A stretch of DNA of 46,349 nt from an uncultured Collinsella sp. (GTDB lineage Bacteria > Actinomycetota > Coriobacteriia > Coriobacteriales > Coriobacteriaceae). The notes beneath the pieces are model-generated. The model searched no databases. It was not told the DNA's origin and was given only the letters and a program-made list of their open reading frames with translations. Shown here piece by piece: positions 8,020 through 16,661 of the stretch. Each line of letters begins with the position of its first letter. Position 1 is the first letter of the stretch. The DNA lies in assembly GCA_900542085.1 (NCBI GenBank), contig UQMK01000016.1, positions 1 through 46,349 of the forward strand, read 5' to 3'. The position numbers and the translations under genes were made by a program.

Positions 8020-10023
8020 ATGTCGAAGCAAGTGGTCGTTGGAATCTTGGCGCATGTCGATGCTGGCAAGACCACGTTGGCCGAGGCCATGCTGTTCAAC
8101 GCGGGTCGCATTCGCAAGCGCGGCCGCGTGGACGATGGCGATTCGCATCTGGACACGAACACGATCGAGCGCGAGCGTGGCATTACGATTTTCTCGTCGC
8201 AGGCCGTGCTCGACCATGGCGATACCCACGTCATGCTCGTGGATGCGCCGGGACATGTCGATTTTTCTGCCGAGGCGGAGCGCACGCTGCGTGCCCTGGA
8301 CTACGCGATTCTGGTGGTGGGCGCCAACGACGGCGTGCAGGGGCACACCGAAACCCTGTGGCGCCTGCTTGCACGCTATGGCATCCCGACGTTCATCTAT
8401 ATCAACAAAATCGATTTGGAGAATCCCGGCCGCGATGTTTTGCTGGCACAACTTGGGCAACGCCTTTCCGAGGGCTGCTTGGATGCCAACGAACTGCTGG
8501 CGGGCGGCGCCGTTCAGGAGGACGCTGCTGCGTTGGACGAGGCGGCGCTCGAGGAGTTTCTTGAGGCGGGTGAGCTTTCTGTCGCAACGCTGTCGCGCAT
8601 GGTTGCCGAGCGCAAGCTCTTTCCATGTTTTGCCGGCTCGGCGCTCAAGGACCAAGGCGTGGACGAGCTGCTGGACGGTATATGCGCGCTGATGCGCGAA
8701 CAGGTATGGTATCCAGAGTTTGCCGCGCGCGTCTATCGTGTCAGCCGCGGGGATCGCGGCGAGCGCTTGGCTTGGGTTAAAGTGACCGGCGGCACGCTGC
8801 ATGCCAAGCAGATGATTGACGCACGTTCCGGTGCCGAGGCATGGGAGCAGAAGGTCGATCAGGTACGCATCTATAACGGCGAGAAGTATGAGCTTGCCCA
8901 AGAAGTTGCTGCTGGCGGTATTTGCGCCGTGACGGGTCTTGCGCACGTTCGCCCGGGGGACGCCTTGGGCGCGGAGCCCGCGGGCGATGCGCCCGTCATT
9001 GCGCCAGTTCTCACCTATACGGTGCTTCCGGGCGAACACGACGTCCATACGGTGTTCAAAGCATTGACTGAGTTGGCGGATGAAGATCCTATGCTCGGCG
9101 TAAGCTGGAATACGCATCTGGAGCAGATTCACCTGCAGCTGATGGGCGCCGTGCAACTCGAGGTCGTGCAGCGGGTGTTGGCCGATCGCTTTGGCCTTTC
9201 GGTTGCGTTTGAGTCTGGCGGCATTCTCTATAAGGAGACTATTTCGCAGCCGGTTGAGGGCGTGGGCCACTTTGAGCCGCTGCGCCACTATGCCGAGGTG
9301 CATCTGCGCCTGGAGCCGTTGGCAGCGGGTTCGGGCGTGCAGTTTGGCACCGTGACCTCGACCGACGAGCTCAATCTTAACTGGCAGCGTTTGGCACTCA
9401 CTAACGCCATGGAGCGCGATCACCTGGGCGTGCTGACCGGCTCGCCCATCACCGATGTACGCATTACGCTCACGGGTGGTCGCGCGCATGCCAAACACAC
9501 CGAGGGCGGCGATTTTCGCCAGGCCACGTACCGCGCGATTCGCCAGGGGCTCATGCAGGCGCGTGAGGCCGGCGCGGCGGTGCTGTTGGAGCCGTGGTAT
9601 CGCTTTGAGCTCGAGGTGCCGGGGGAGTGCGTGGGCCGGGCGCTCTCGGATGTCACGCGCATGGGTGCCGAGTACGAGCCGCCGACGATGGCGGGGGACC
9701 GGGCGAAGATTGTGGGTCGCGTGCCGGCATCCGAGGTTCAGGATTATGCGCTGGAGGTGGCTGCCTACACGAGTGGTCGCGGGCATCTGTACCTGGAGTT
9801 CGCCGGCTATGCGGCTTGCCATGATGCCGAGCACGTAATCGAGACGGCCGCCTATGAGCCCGAGGCCGATCTGCCCAACACGCCCGACTCGGTCTTTTGC
9901 TCTCACGGCGCCGGTTACACGGTCAAATGGTACGACGTACCCGCCGCGGCACACGTAAAGGTCGATCCCGCCACCTTCCGCCCCTGGCGTGCAGCAGACG
10001 CGGAGTTTTTCGGCCACATGTGA
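8020..10023 (+). CDS. Tet(M)/Tet(O)-like ribosomal protection GTPase
   Basis: A 667-residue translation factor GTPase of the EF-G superfamily. It has G1 AHVDAGKT (residues 11-18), a switch I with NTIERERGITI, G3 DAPGHV (75-80) and G4 NKID (129-132), followed by EF-G domains II-V. The family removes tetracycline from the ribosome or rescues stalled ribosomes. Length is slightly above Tet(M) (about 640). Many gut bacteria carry chromosomal relatives of untested resistance function, so I do not call it a resistance gene. AGGAG lies 4 bp before the ATG at 8020. Its TGA stop is formed inside a REP-like repeat. Confidence 0.88.
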   Translation: MSKQVVVGILAHVDAGKTTLAEAMLFNAGRIRKRGRVDDGDSHLDTNTIERERGITIFSSQAVLDHGDTHVMLVDAPGHVDFSAEAERTLRALDYAILVVGANDGVQGHTETLWRLLARYGIPTFIYINKIDLENPGRDVLLAQLGQRLSEGCLDANELLAGGAVQEDAAALDEAALEEFLEAGELSVATLSRMVAERKLFPCFAGSALKDQGVDELLDGICALMREQVWYPEFAARVYRVSRGDRGERLAWVKVTGGTLHAKQMIDARSGAEAWEQKVDQVRIYNGEKYELAQEVAAGGICAVTGLAHVRPGDALGAEPAGDAPVIAPVLTYTVLPGEHDVHTVFKALTELADEDPMLGVSWNTHLEQIHLQLMGAVQLEVVQRVLADRFGLSVAFESGGILYKETISQPVEGVGHFEPLRHYAEVHLRLEPLAAGSGVQFGTVTSTDELNLNWQRLALTNAMERDHLGVLTGSPITDVRITLTGGRAHAKHTEGGDFRQATYRAIRQGLMQAREAGAAVLLEPWYRFELEVPGECVGRALSDVTRMGAEYEPPTMAGDRAKIVGRVPASEVQDYALEVAAYTSGRGHLYLEFAGYAACHDAEHVIETAAYEPEADLPNTPDSVFCSHGAGYTVKWYDVPAAAHVKVDPATFRPWRAADAEFFGHM

Positions 10024-10044
10024 CAAAGGGGCAGTTCCTTTTGT
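10018..10044. repeat. Degraded copy of the GTGACAAAGGGACAG palindrome
   Basis: Begins ATGTGACAAAGG and ends CCTTTTGT, matching 13747-13777 with several changes that weaken the stem. The ATGTGA at its left end forms the last Met codon and the TGA stop of the GTPase gene. Confidence 0.7.
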
Positions 10045-10055
10045 TCCATGCTATT

Positions 10056-10085
10056 GGTATAACTCGGTATAAGTTGGTATAACTA
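10056..10085. promoter_or_regulatory. Three tandem 10-bp GGTATAAnTn repeats
   Basis: GGTATAACTC, GGTATAAGTT and GGTATAACTA follow each other with no gap, ending 32 bp before the ATPase ATG. The exact 10-bp period places each copy on the same face of the helix, as expected for cooperative binding of a regulator. The TATAAC/TATAAG words could also act as overlapping -10 elements. Confidence 0.5.
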
Positions 10086-10117
10086 TTACCAGGGTTTGCC
10101 AATCCGAGGAGTCCGAC

Positions 10118-11236
10118 ATGAATCCAAATCCCTTTAAGCCCACTGCCGGCAAGCGGCCTCCGATACTCATCGGTCGCGAGTCGGTCATCGAAGATTTTGA
10201 GGAAGGGCTCGATAACGGCGCCGGAGCGCCGGGCAGGCTCATGCTCATTACGGGAAACCGCGGCTGCGGCAAGACAGTTCTCCTGCGGGAGCTGCAACGT
10301 CTGGCCAGCGAGCGCGGATGGGCGGTTGTCTCCGATTCCGCTTCGCTTGGCTTATGCGACCGCTTGGCCGACGCGCTTCGCTCGAATAAACCCGTTGTAA
10401 CGTCAATGGAGTTCGGTCCGTCGTTTGGGCGGATGTCAGTCGAGGCGGCGCGAGCAAAGGGCGAGACGTTGCGAGGGCTGGTCAACGAGCGCCTCAAGAG
10501 GCTCGGTCCAGGCAAGGGCATACTGTTTGCGATTGACGAGGCTCAATCTGCGTCTATCGAGGAGCTGGCGGCTCTTGCCGTTCTCTATCAGCAGGTGCTC
10601 GGAGACCAGGATGCCACGGGCTTGTCCGATAGCGACCAGCGCGGCCTTGCGCTTGTTTTTGCCGGCTTACCCAGTATGGTTGACGATCTGCTCGAAGAGC
10701 CGAGCGTGACGTTTTTGCGGCGTGCCCAGCAGCGTACGCTGGGGGCGATATCTTTGCCCAAGGTGCGCGATTCGTATATCCAGACGGTCAAAGACGCTGG
10801 TCTTTACGTTGACGCGGAGACGGCGGACCTTGCGGCGCGCAAAAGCATGGGGCATCCCTATATGGTTCAGCTGGTGGGCTATTACATGTGGCGGTCTGCT
10901 GTCCGGCGCAACTCGCGAGTCATTGAAAGGCGCGATGTCGAGGCTGGCTACGCCGATGCCGTCTCCGAGTTCTATGAAGCGGTCGACGCTCCCTTGTATT
11001 ACGGGTTGCGCAGTCCGCAGCGCCTCTTTATCGAGGCCATGGCGGCTGACGAGGGCAAACCGACTCGCATGGCGGATATCATTGAGCGTTGCGATCGCAC
11101 CCAAAGCTGGGCGAGCAAATATCGCGCAAGCCTGATTCGCGAGCGCGTCATCGAGGCTGCCGGATACGGCCTCGTCCGGTTTACCGTGCCCATGCTGGGC
11201 GAGTATATCCGCGACCGCATTTTATGGTACGAGTAG
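10118..11236 (+). CDS. AAA/STAND-type ATPase with C-terminal winged helix
   Basis: A 372-residue cytoplasmic ATP-binding protein. Walker A is GNRGCGKT (residues 46-53) and Walker B ILFAIDE (135-141). The rest of the ATPase core and lid follow (LVFAGLPSMVDDLL; HPYMVQLVGYY), and the final 100 residues look like a winged helix that ends LGEYIRDRI. Similar bacterial ATPases are found as lone regulators or with toxin-antitoxin and mobile loci; no partner is obvious here. It ends just before the start region of the UvrA2-type gene, so the two are probably co-transcribed. CGAGGAG precedes the ATG by 7 bp. Confidence 0.78.
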   Translation: MNPNPFKPTAGKRPPILIGRESVIEDFEEGLDNGAGAPGRLMLITGNRGCGKTVLLRELQRLASERGWAVVSDSASLGLCDRLADALRSNKPVVTSMEFGPSFGRMSVEAARAKGETLRGLVNERLKRLGPGKGILFAIDEAQSASIEELAALAVLYQQVLGDQDATGLSDSDQRGLALVFAGLPSMVDDLLEEPSVTFLRRAQQRTLGAISLPKVRDSYIQTVKDAGLYVDAETADLAARKSMGHPYMVQLVGYYMWRSAVRRNSRVIERRDVEAGYADAVSEFYEAVDAPLYYGLRSPQRLFIEAMAADEGKPTRMADIIERCDRTQSWASKYRASLIRERVIEAAGYGLVRFTVPMLGEYIRDRILWYE

Positions 11237-11261
11237 GGTGATAAAGGTGACGGAACAGAGG

Positions 11262-13742
11262 ATGAGCCCGCAGGCTATCGAGGTACGTGGCGCACGTGTC
11301 CATAACCTTAAGGACATCGATATCGATATTCCGCTGGGAAAGCTGGTGGGTATTGCCGGCGTATCGGGTTCGGGCAAGAGCTCGCTGGCGCTGGGGGTTC
11401 TTTATGCCGAGGGCTCGCGTCGCTACCTGGAGGCGCTCAGCACCTATACTCGACGTCGCCTGACGCAAGCCGAGCACGCCCAGGTGGACGAGGTGCTGCA
11501 CGTGCCGGCGGCGCTCGCATTGCATCAGCGCCCCAGCGTGCCGGGCGTGCGTTCCACCTTTGGCACCATGACCGAGCTTAACAATAGCCTGCGTCTGCTC
11601 TTTAGCCGTTGCGCCCATCACGTGTGCCCGCACTGCGGGGCGCGCGTTGAGCCGAGCCTTAACGTGGCCGCAGGCCTTTCGCTCACGTGTCCGACGTGCG
11701 GCCGCGAGTTCTACGCGCCGAGTGCCGAGGATTTGGCTTTCAATAGCGGTGGCGCGTGTCCCACCTGCGGCGGCACCGGCGTTATGCGCGAGGTGGACGA
11801 GGCGAGCCTGGTGCCCGACGAGTCAAAGACTATCAACGAGGGCGCGGTGCTTCCTTGGGGCACGCTCATGTGGGATCTGATGAAGCAGGTGGCCGGCGAG
11901 ATGGGTGTGCGCACCGACGTGCCGTTTAACCAGCTCACGCCTCAAGAGCGCGACATCGTGTTCCATGGTCCGGCGGTTAAGAAGCATATTCTCTACGTTC
12001 CCAAAAACGGCGAGGGCGCCACGCCGCTCGACTTCACCTATTACAACGCCGTCTATACCGTCGAGAATGCGCTCGCCAAGGTCAAGGACGATAAGGGCTT
12101 AAAACGCGTTGCGCGCTTTTTGCGCGAGGGCCCATGCCGCGACTGCAGCGGCACGCGTCTCTCCGAGGCGGCACGCCAGCCCCAGGTGCGCGGTATCAAT
12201 CTGGCGCAGGCGGCGGCCATGACGCTGGGCGAGGCGATTGAGTGGGTGCGCGGGGTGCCCGCATCCTTGCCGCCCGAGATGCGGCCCATGGCGACGGATA
12301 TCTGCGATTCGTTTTTGAGCACGGCCCGTCGTCTGGTCGACCTGGGTCTCGATTACCTTTCACTCGATCGCGCCGGTGCCACGCTTTCCACGGGTGAGCG
12401 CCAGCGCGTGCAGCTTGCTCGCGTGGTGCGCAATCGATCGACGGGCGTGCTCTATGTGCTGGACGAGCCCTCGATCGGCTTGCATCCTGCCAATGTCGAC
12501 GGCTTGGTGGGTGTGATGCGCGATCTGGTGGATGACGGCAACACCGTGGTTGTTGTCGACCACGATACGCGCGTACTGGCGGAAGCCGACTATCTGGTCG
12601 AGATGGGCCCCGTTGCCGGAGCAGGCGGCGGTAATGTGATTGCCGCTGGCACGGTGGACGAGCTCGAACAATCGCAGGGCAGCCGCATCGCTCCGTTTTT
12701 GCGCGCAGAGTCCAAGCGCTTGCGTCCGCAGGTGACTGACGAGGAAATGTTCGACCAGGGGCATATTCGCATGGCAACCGATGCCATCCATACCGTCAAG
12801 CCGCTCGAAGTTGATATCCCGCGCGGCCGCCTTGTTGCGGTTACGGGCGTTTCGGGTTCGGGCAAGACGACGTTGGTGCTCGAGACGCTCATCCCGGCGC
12901 TTAAGGCGCAGGCAGCCGGCGAGCGCCTGCCAAAACATGTGCGCTGGGTCGATGCCGAAGGCATTGCCCGCGCAAACCTGATTGACGCTACGCCTATCGG
13001 CGCCAACGTGCGCTCGACAGTGGCGACTTATGCCGACATTCATGACGAGCTGCGTCGCGCCTTCGCCCGTACGTCCGAGGCCAAAGCAGCCGGCTACAAG
13101 GCGGGTGCCTTTAGCTACAACACTGGCGCCTTGCGCTGCCCTACGTGCGATGGCACGGGCTCGATATCGCTCGACGTGCAGTTTTTGCCCGACGTCGAGA
13201 TCGTCTGCCCGGCATGTCGTGGATCACGTTATGCAGACGCGGCTTCGCATATCCATCGCGAGGGCAAGGACGGGAGTCTGCTTACGTTGCCGCAGCTTAT
13301 GGACATGAGTGTTGACGAGGCCCTCGACGCCACACTGGGGCTCAAGAAAGTCCAGACGCGCTTGCAGACCTTGCACGACCTGGGATTGGGTTATCTCACG
13401 CTCGGTGAGCCCACGCCGGCGCTTTCGGGCGGCGAGGCGCAGCGTCTTAAGCTCGCGAGCGAGATGGGACGCGTGCAGGATGATGCCGTATTCGTGTTCG
13501 ACGAGCCCACGATTGGACTACATCCGCTCGATGTTCAGGTGCTGCTGAACGTGTTTGACGGTCTCGTTGCCAAGGGCGCCACGGTTATCGTGATCGAGCA
13601 CGATCTCGACCTTATCCGTAACGCCGATTACGTGATCGACATGGGCCCGGGCGGTGGCGATGCGGGCGGGCAAATCGTCTGCGCCGGCACGCCGGGCGAC
13701 ATCGCAGCCTGCTCCGCAAGCATCACCGGTCGCTACCTATAA
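11262..13742 (+). CDS. UvrA2-type ABC ATPase (excinuclease subunit A paralog)
   Basis: About 826 residues with two ABC ATPase halves. Walker A motifs are GVSGSGKSS and GVSGSGKTT, signatures LSTGERQR and LSGGEAQR, and Walker B motifs VLDEP and VFDEP. Zinc-binding CxxC pairs are kept. The step from CPHCGARV straight to CPTCGREF shows that the UvrB-binding insertion of true UvrA (about 940 residues) is missing. UvrA2 proteins have been linked to DNA damage tolerance and resistance to DNA-binding drugs. Start choice is uncertain: in-frame GTGs at 11238 and 11247 would add 8 or 5 residues, and I prefer the ATG that gives MSPQAIEVRGARVHNL. Confidence 0.88.
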   Translation: MSPQAIEVRGARVHNLKDIDIDIPLGKLVGIAGVSGSGKSSLALGVLYAEGSRRYLEALSTYTRRRLTQAEHAQVDEVLHVPAALALHQRPSVPGVRSTFGTMTELNNSLRLLFSRCAHHVCPHCGARVEPSLNVAAGLSLTCPTCGREFYAPSAEDLAFNSGGACPTCGGTGVMREVDEASLVPDESKTINEGAVLPWGTLMWDLMKQVAGEMGVRTDVPFNQLTPQERDIVFHGPAVKKHILYVPKNGEGATPLDFTYYNAVYTVENALAKVKDDKGLKRVARFLREGPCRDCSGTRLSEAARQPQVRGINLAQAAAMTLGEAIEWVRGVPASLPPEMRPMATDICDSFLSTARRLVDLGLDYLSLDRAGATLSTGERQRVQLARVVRNRSTGVLYVLDEPSIGLHPANVDGLVGVMRDLVDDGNTVVVVDHDTRVLAEADYLVEMGPVAGAGGGNVIAAGTVDELEQSQGSRIAPFLRAESKRLRPQVTDEEMFDQGHIRMATDAIHTVKPLEVDIPRGRLVAVTGVSGSGKTTLVLETLIPALKAQAAGERLPKHVRWVDAEGIARANLIDATPIGANVRSTVATYADIHDELRRAFARTSEAKAAGYKAGAFSYNTGALRCPTCDGTGSISLDVQFLPDVEIVCPACRGSRYADAASHIHREGKDGSLLTLPQLMDMSVDEALDATLGLKKVQTRLQTLHDLGLGYLTLGEPTPALSGGEAQRLKLASEMGRVQDDAVFVFDEPTIGLHPLDVQVLLNVFDGLVAKGATVIVIEHDLDLIRNADYVIDMGPGGGDAGGQIVCAGTPGDIAACSASITGRYL

Positions 13743-13746
13743 CCGA

Positions 13747-13777
13747 ATGTGACAAAGGGACAGTCCCTTTGTCACAT
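13747..13777. repeat. Perfect REP-type palindrome GTGACAAAGGGAC
   Basis: Two exact 15-bp arms around a single A. It lies between the convergent UvrA2-type and TrmL genes and overlaps the last codons of trmL: the TGA stop of trmL is read from the right arm. It is the intact relative of 10018-10044 and can act as a bidirectional terminator-like hairpin. Confidence 0.85.
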
Positions 13778-14371
13778 GCCCGGAAAGCCTGTCTGGCGCA
13801 GGGCCTCGTAGAGGACGATGGCGGCGCTGTTGGAGAGGTTGAGTGCGCTGATGCGGTAGTCGTCCGGATTGACGAAGTTGCCGCAGATATCCTGCCGAAG
13901 GATGGCCTCATGGCCGTCCTCGATATGCCCGAGCGATTCCTCGTGGGCTTCCCATGCCTCGGCGTTGTCAAGCGAATCGCAATCGCGCAGCATCGGGATA
14001 CGCTCGCAGCGGGTGGGCGCTGCGGCGAGTAACTCCTCGGGAATCCCCGAGCTCTCGCTGCCAAAGACTAAGTAGTCGCCATCGCGGTAGGTACTCTGCG
14101 CATAGGTGCGGCGTGCCTTTTTGGTCAGCAGATGCAGACGACCATCGGCAGGGGAGAGGTCGTTGCGCGCAAGAAAATCCTCCCAGCCGGCATAGGTCGT
14201 CACGTCCAAGTTTTGCCAGTAGCCCAGGCCGGCGCGACGTACCGTCTTGTCGTCGAGCGAAAAGCCCAGTGGCTCCACCAGATGCAGATGGGTGCCGGTG
14301 ACCACGCAGGTACGGCCGATATTGCCCGTATTGGCCGGAATCTCGGGCGCATATAGCACGATATTGAACAT
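13772..14371 (-). CDS. trmL: tRNA (cytidine/uridine-34 2'-O)-methyltransferase
   Basis: A 199-residue SPOUT methyltransferase that modifies the wobble base ribose of tRNA-Leu using SAM. MFNIVLYAPEIPANTGNIGR, LVFGSESSGIP and LNLSNSAAIVLYEALRQTGFPG are the classic TrmL motifs. The E. coli enzyme is 157 residues; here an acidic insertion of about 40 residues (roughly 131-172) separates the IPM motif from the knot motif NLSNS. AAGGAG sits 4 bp before the ATG at 14371; upstream in-frame codons lack a ribosome site. The final Met-stop is contributed by a REP palindrome. Confidence 0.92.
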   Translation of the reverse strand: MFNIVLYAPEIPANTGNIGRTCVVTGTHLHLVEPLGFSLDDKTVRRAGLGYWQNLDVTTYAGWEDFLARNDLSPADGRLHLLTKKARRTYAQSTYRDGDYLVFGSESSGIPEELLAAAPTRCERIPMLRDCDSLDNAEAWEAHEESLGHIEDGHEAILRQDICGNFVNPDDYRISALNLSNSAAIVLYEALRQTGFPGM

Positions 14372-14389
14372 GAATCTCCTTGGCTCAGA

Positions 14390-14427
14390 ACGAAAAACCA
14401 CCACGAAGGGCACCTTCGTGGTGGTTT
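14390..14427 (-). terminator. Rho-independent terminator after the CobW gene
   Basis: Exact 15-bp arms (14395-14409 and 14413-14427) around a 3-base loop. Read on the minus strand the stem is followed by five T residues, so it ends transcription of the CobW gene just before trmL. Confidence 0.85.
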
Positions 14428-14466
14428 GGCGTTTACGTAGGCAGAAAAATGCCCGCTTGGATAAAC

Positions 14467-15597
14467 CTAGGCGCGGTGCCAGTTGGTCAGACAGGCATCG
14501 AGGGAGGCGATGAGCGCATCCTTGTCCATGTGACGGCCGATGATGCACAGGCTCGTCATGCGGTCGCCCGTCTCGTCATCCCAAATCTGCATGATCTCGG
14601 GGTTTTCGTCGATGATCTTCTGCTTCTCGCCCTCGGGCGCGGAGTCAACGAACAGACCGTTCTCCATCAGGCGCATCTGGTGGCCGGCCTGCTCGAACAT
14701 GTAGCACATGTCCGGATTGCCGGTCTGCCACAGCGGACCCTTGACGCGGATGACCTCGTCGGGCCACTCCTGCTCAACAAAATCGGTGAACTTCTGCAGG
14801 TCAAACGGCTTGCGGCGCGAGTACACAAAGGTCTCGATGTCGTACTCGAGCACCTCGGGGTCGTCGTGCTCCTCGGGATGCTCCATGGCCTCGATCCAGG
14901 CGGCGGAGTTGTAGGCGCGCATAAAGTCGAAGCGGTCGGTATCGAGCAGCTCCTCCATGGGGACCTCGCCGTTTTGGGCCTCGACGATCACGGCGTCTTT
15001 CTGCAGGCTGCGCACGATGGCCTTAAGCTCGGCGATCTGCTCAGGGCTCACGGTATCGGTCTTGTTGAGGATCAGCGTGGAGCAGAACTCGATCTGCTGG
15101 ATGAGCAGGCTCTCGATGTCGTCCTCGTCGATATCCTCGGCCAGCAGGTCGCGACCACCGTTGAACTCGTCGTACATGCGCGCGCAGTCGACTACTGCCA
15201 CGATGTTGTCGAGTGCGAGCTTGGGCTCGCCGCCCACCTTGGCCTCGTCGCAGAAGCTCGAGATAGTGTAGGCGATGGGGATAGGCTCGCAGATACCCGA
15301 TGCCTCGATGATGATGTAGTCGAACTTGCCCGAATCGGCGATGCCCTGCAGCTGGTTGGCCAGGTCATCCGAAAGCGTGCAGCAGATGCAGCCGTTGGTG
15401 AGCGGGATGAGGTCGTCGGTCTCGGAAAGACCGCCGTCGGCGATAAGGCTAGCGTCGACGTTGATCTCGCCGATATCGTTGACGATCACGGCGGCGCGGA
15501 TGCCGCCGTCGTTAGCGAGGATGTGGTTGAGCAGCGTGGTCTTGCCGGCACCGAGGTATCCGGTAAGCATGATGATCTTCACGGGTTTGTTGGGCAT
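14467..15597 (-). CDS. CobW/COG0523 family GTPase, probable metallochaperone
   Basis: 376 residues. Walker A GYLGAGKT is at residues 13-20, the metal-binding CICC at 70-73, and a G4-type NKTD further on, followed by a CobW C-terminal domain. Family members use GTP hydrolysis to insert Zn, Co or Fe into client proteins. The ATG at 15597 was chosen because AAGGAGG lies 4 bp upstream; an ATG at 15618 lacks such a site. No zinc-importer or cobalamin genes are adjacent, so the metal is unknown. C-terminal aspartate- and glutamate-rich stretches are present. Confidence 0.9.
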   Translation of the reverse strand: MPNKPVKIIMLTGYLGAGKTTLLNHILANDGGIRAAVIVNDIGEINVDASLIADGGLSETDDLIPLTNGCICCTLSDDLANQLQGIADSGKFDYIIIEASGICEPIPIAYTISSFCDEAKVGGEPKLALDNIVAVVDCARMYDEFNGGRDLLAEDIDEDDIESLLIQQIEFCSTLILNKTDTVSPEQIAELKAIVRSLQKDAVIVEAQNGEVPMEELLDTDRFDFMRAYNSAAWIEAMEHPEEHDDPEVLEYDIETFVYSRRKPFDLQKFTDFVEQEWPDEVIRVKGPLWQTGNPDMCYMFEQAGHQMRLMENGLFVDSAPEGEKQKIIDENPEIMQIWDDETGDRMTSLCIIGRHMDKDALIASLDACLTNWHRA

Positions 15598-15683
15598 GTG
15601 CCCTCCTTTGTTAGACATGGCTTACAGTTGAATCTTATGCCAAACGCTCGCTCTTATACCCACGCGCCGGCAAATAACACAGG

Positions 15684-16025
15684 CTACTCCCAGGCTCCCC
15701 ATACATCGGGGCAATAACCGACGGTGGCCTTTTTGCCGTTGCGCACGATGGGCTCGGCCAAGACCTGCTGATTCTCGAGCAGTTTATCGAAACGCTGACT
15801 GGGGGTGAGGTGCTGGATGAGCGCGAGCGTCTCCTCGTCCTTGGCCTTGGGGTTGAGCAGCTTGTCGATGCCGCCGACCGCTTGCATTACGCTCGTAAGC
15901 TCGCCCTTGCTCATCTCCTTTTCCTTAAGGTCGATAAACTGCACCTTAATGCGGCGCTCTTTGAAGAAGCGCTGTGCTTTCTTGGTATCGAACGACTTCT
16001 TAGTCCCGAAGATTTGAATATTCAT
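15684..16025 (-). CDS. ArsC/Spx-like thioredoxin-fold protein, nucleophile Cys replaced
   Basis: 113 residues of the arsenate reductase/Spx/YffB fold. MNIQIFGTKKSFDTKKAQRFF is the N-terminal motif in which the active-site Cys position holds Ser (KKSFDTKKA). The family end pattern (IVRNGKKATVGYCPDVW) is kept, with one Cys. Without the N-terminal Cys, arsenate reductase activity is unlikely; a redox-independent or Spx-like role is possible. It follows the flavodoxin-like gene by 12 bp, so the two form an operon. The ribosome site is weak (GGGG). Confidence 0.82.
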   Translation of the reverse strand: MNIQIFGTKKSFDTKKAQRFFKERRIKVQFIDLKEKEMSKGELTSVMQAVGGIDKLLNPKAKDEETLALIQHLTPSQRFDKLLENQQVLAEPIVRNGKKATVGYCPDVWGAWE

Positions 16026-16037
16026 GGCCCCGCCGCT

Positions 16038-16661
16038 CTATCGAATGAAGTTGGTCGTTGCGCGATCGGCTTCGGGCGCGTTGATACCGGCGGCCTGACC
16101 TGCCTCGATGCAGCGCAGGAGCCAGGCCATGTTCTTGCCGATGTTTCGCATGGTGGCAAGGCCCTCGGCGTCCCCATCGGCGTCGCCGGGCACGCGGCCA
16201 AACACGTTGTTCCAGTAGGTGGAAGCAACTACGGGCATTTGCTTAATGGTGAAGTACTTGTTGAGCACATCGAAGGTGGTCGACGTACCGCCGCGACGGG
16301 CGACGGCGACTGCGGCGCCGGGTTTGTGCTCAAAGGCATGCCCGCCTGCATAGAAGGCGCGATCGAGGGCCGAAAGGATGCGGCCGCTGGGGTGCGCGTA
16401 GTAGACGGGCGAGCCAAAGACAAAACCGTCGGCCTGTTCGGCGGCAGCGATGAGCTCGTTCACCACGTCGTCGTCAAAGGTGCAGCGACCGCCAAGTTTG
16501 CCACACTGGCCGCAACCGATGCAATCGCGAATGGGCTTGGCGCCCAGCTGAAACACTTCGGTATCAATGCCTTCGGTATTGAGCTGCTCGGCGACTTCGG
16601 CGAGTGCGCGGGCGGTGTTGCCGTTTGCCTTGGGACTGCCATTGACCAAAAGAACCTTCAT
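16038..16661 (-). CDS. Flavodoxin-like NADPH-dependent FMN reductase family protein
   Basis: 207 residues. The FMN phosphate loop NGSPKANGNT is at the N-terminus, then a cysteine cluster CIGCGQC followed by a further Cys, and the second flavin loop GSPVYYAHPSG. This arrangement is typical of iron-sulfur flavoprotein-like or quinone reductases in anaerobes. GGGAG is 8 bp before the ATG at 16661; a GTG directly upstream (16664) is possible. It is the first gene of a two-gene operon with the ArsC/Spx-like protein, suggesting a redox task. Confidence 0.87.
   Translation of the reverse strand: MKVLLVNGSPKANGNTARALAEVAEQLNTEGIDTEVFQLGAKPIRDCIGCGQCGKLGGRCTFDDDVVNELIAAAEQADGFVFGSPVYYAHPSGRILSALDRAFYAGGHAFEHKPGAAVAVARRGGTSTTFDVLNKYFTIKQMPVVASTYWNNVFGRVPGDADGDAEGLATMRNIGKNMAWLLRCIEAGQAAGINAPEADRATTNFIR

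Noticed and set aside
7807..10026. 739-codon open frame antisense to the Tet(M)-like GTPase
   Set aside because: It mirrors the GTPase gene exactly, lacks a ribosome site and any recognisable domain; GC-rich codon bias commonly opens such shadow frames.
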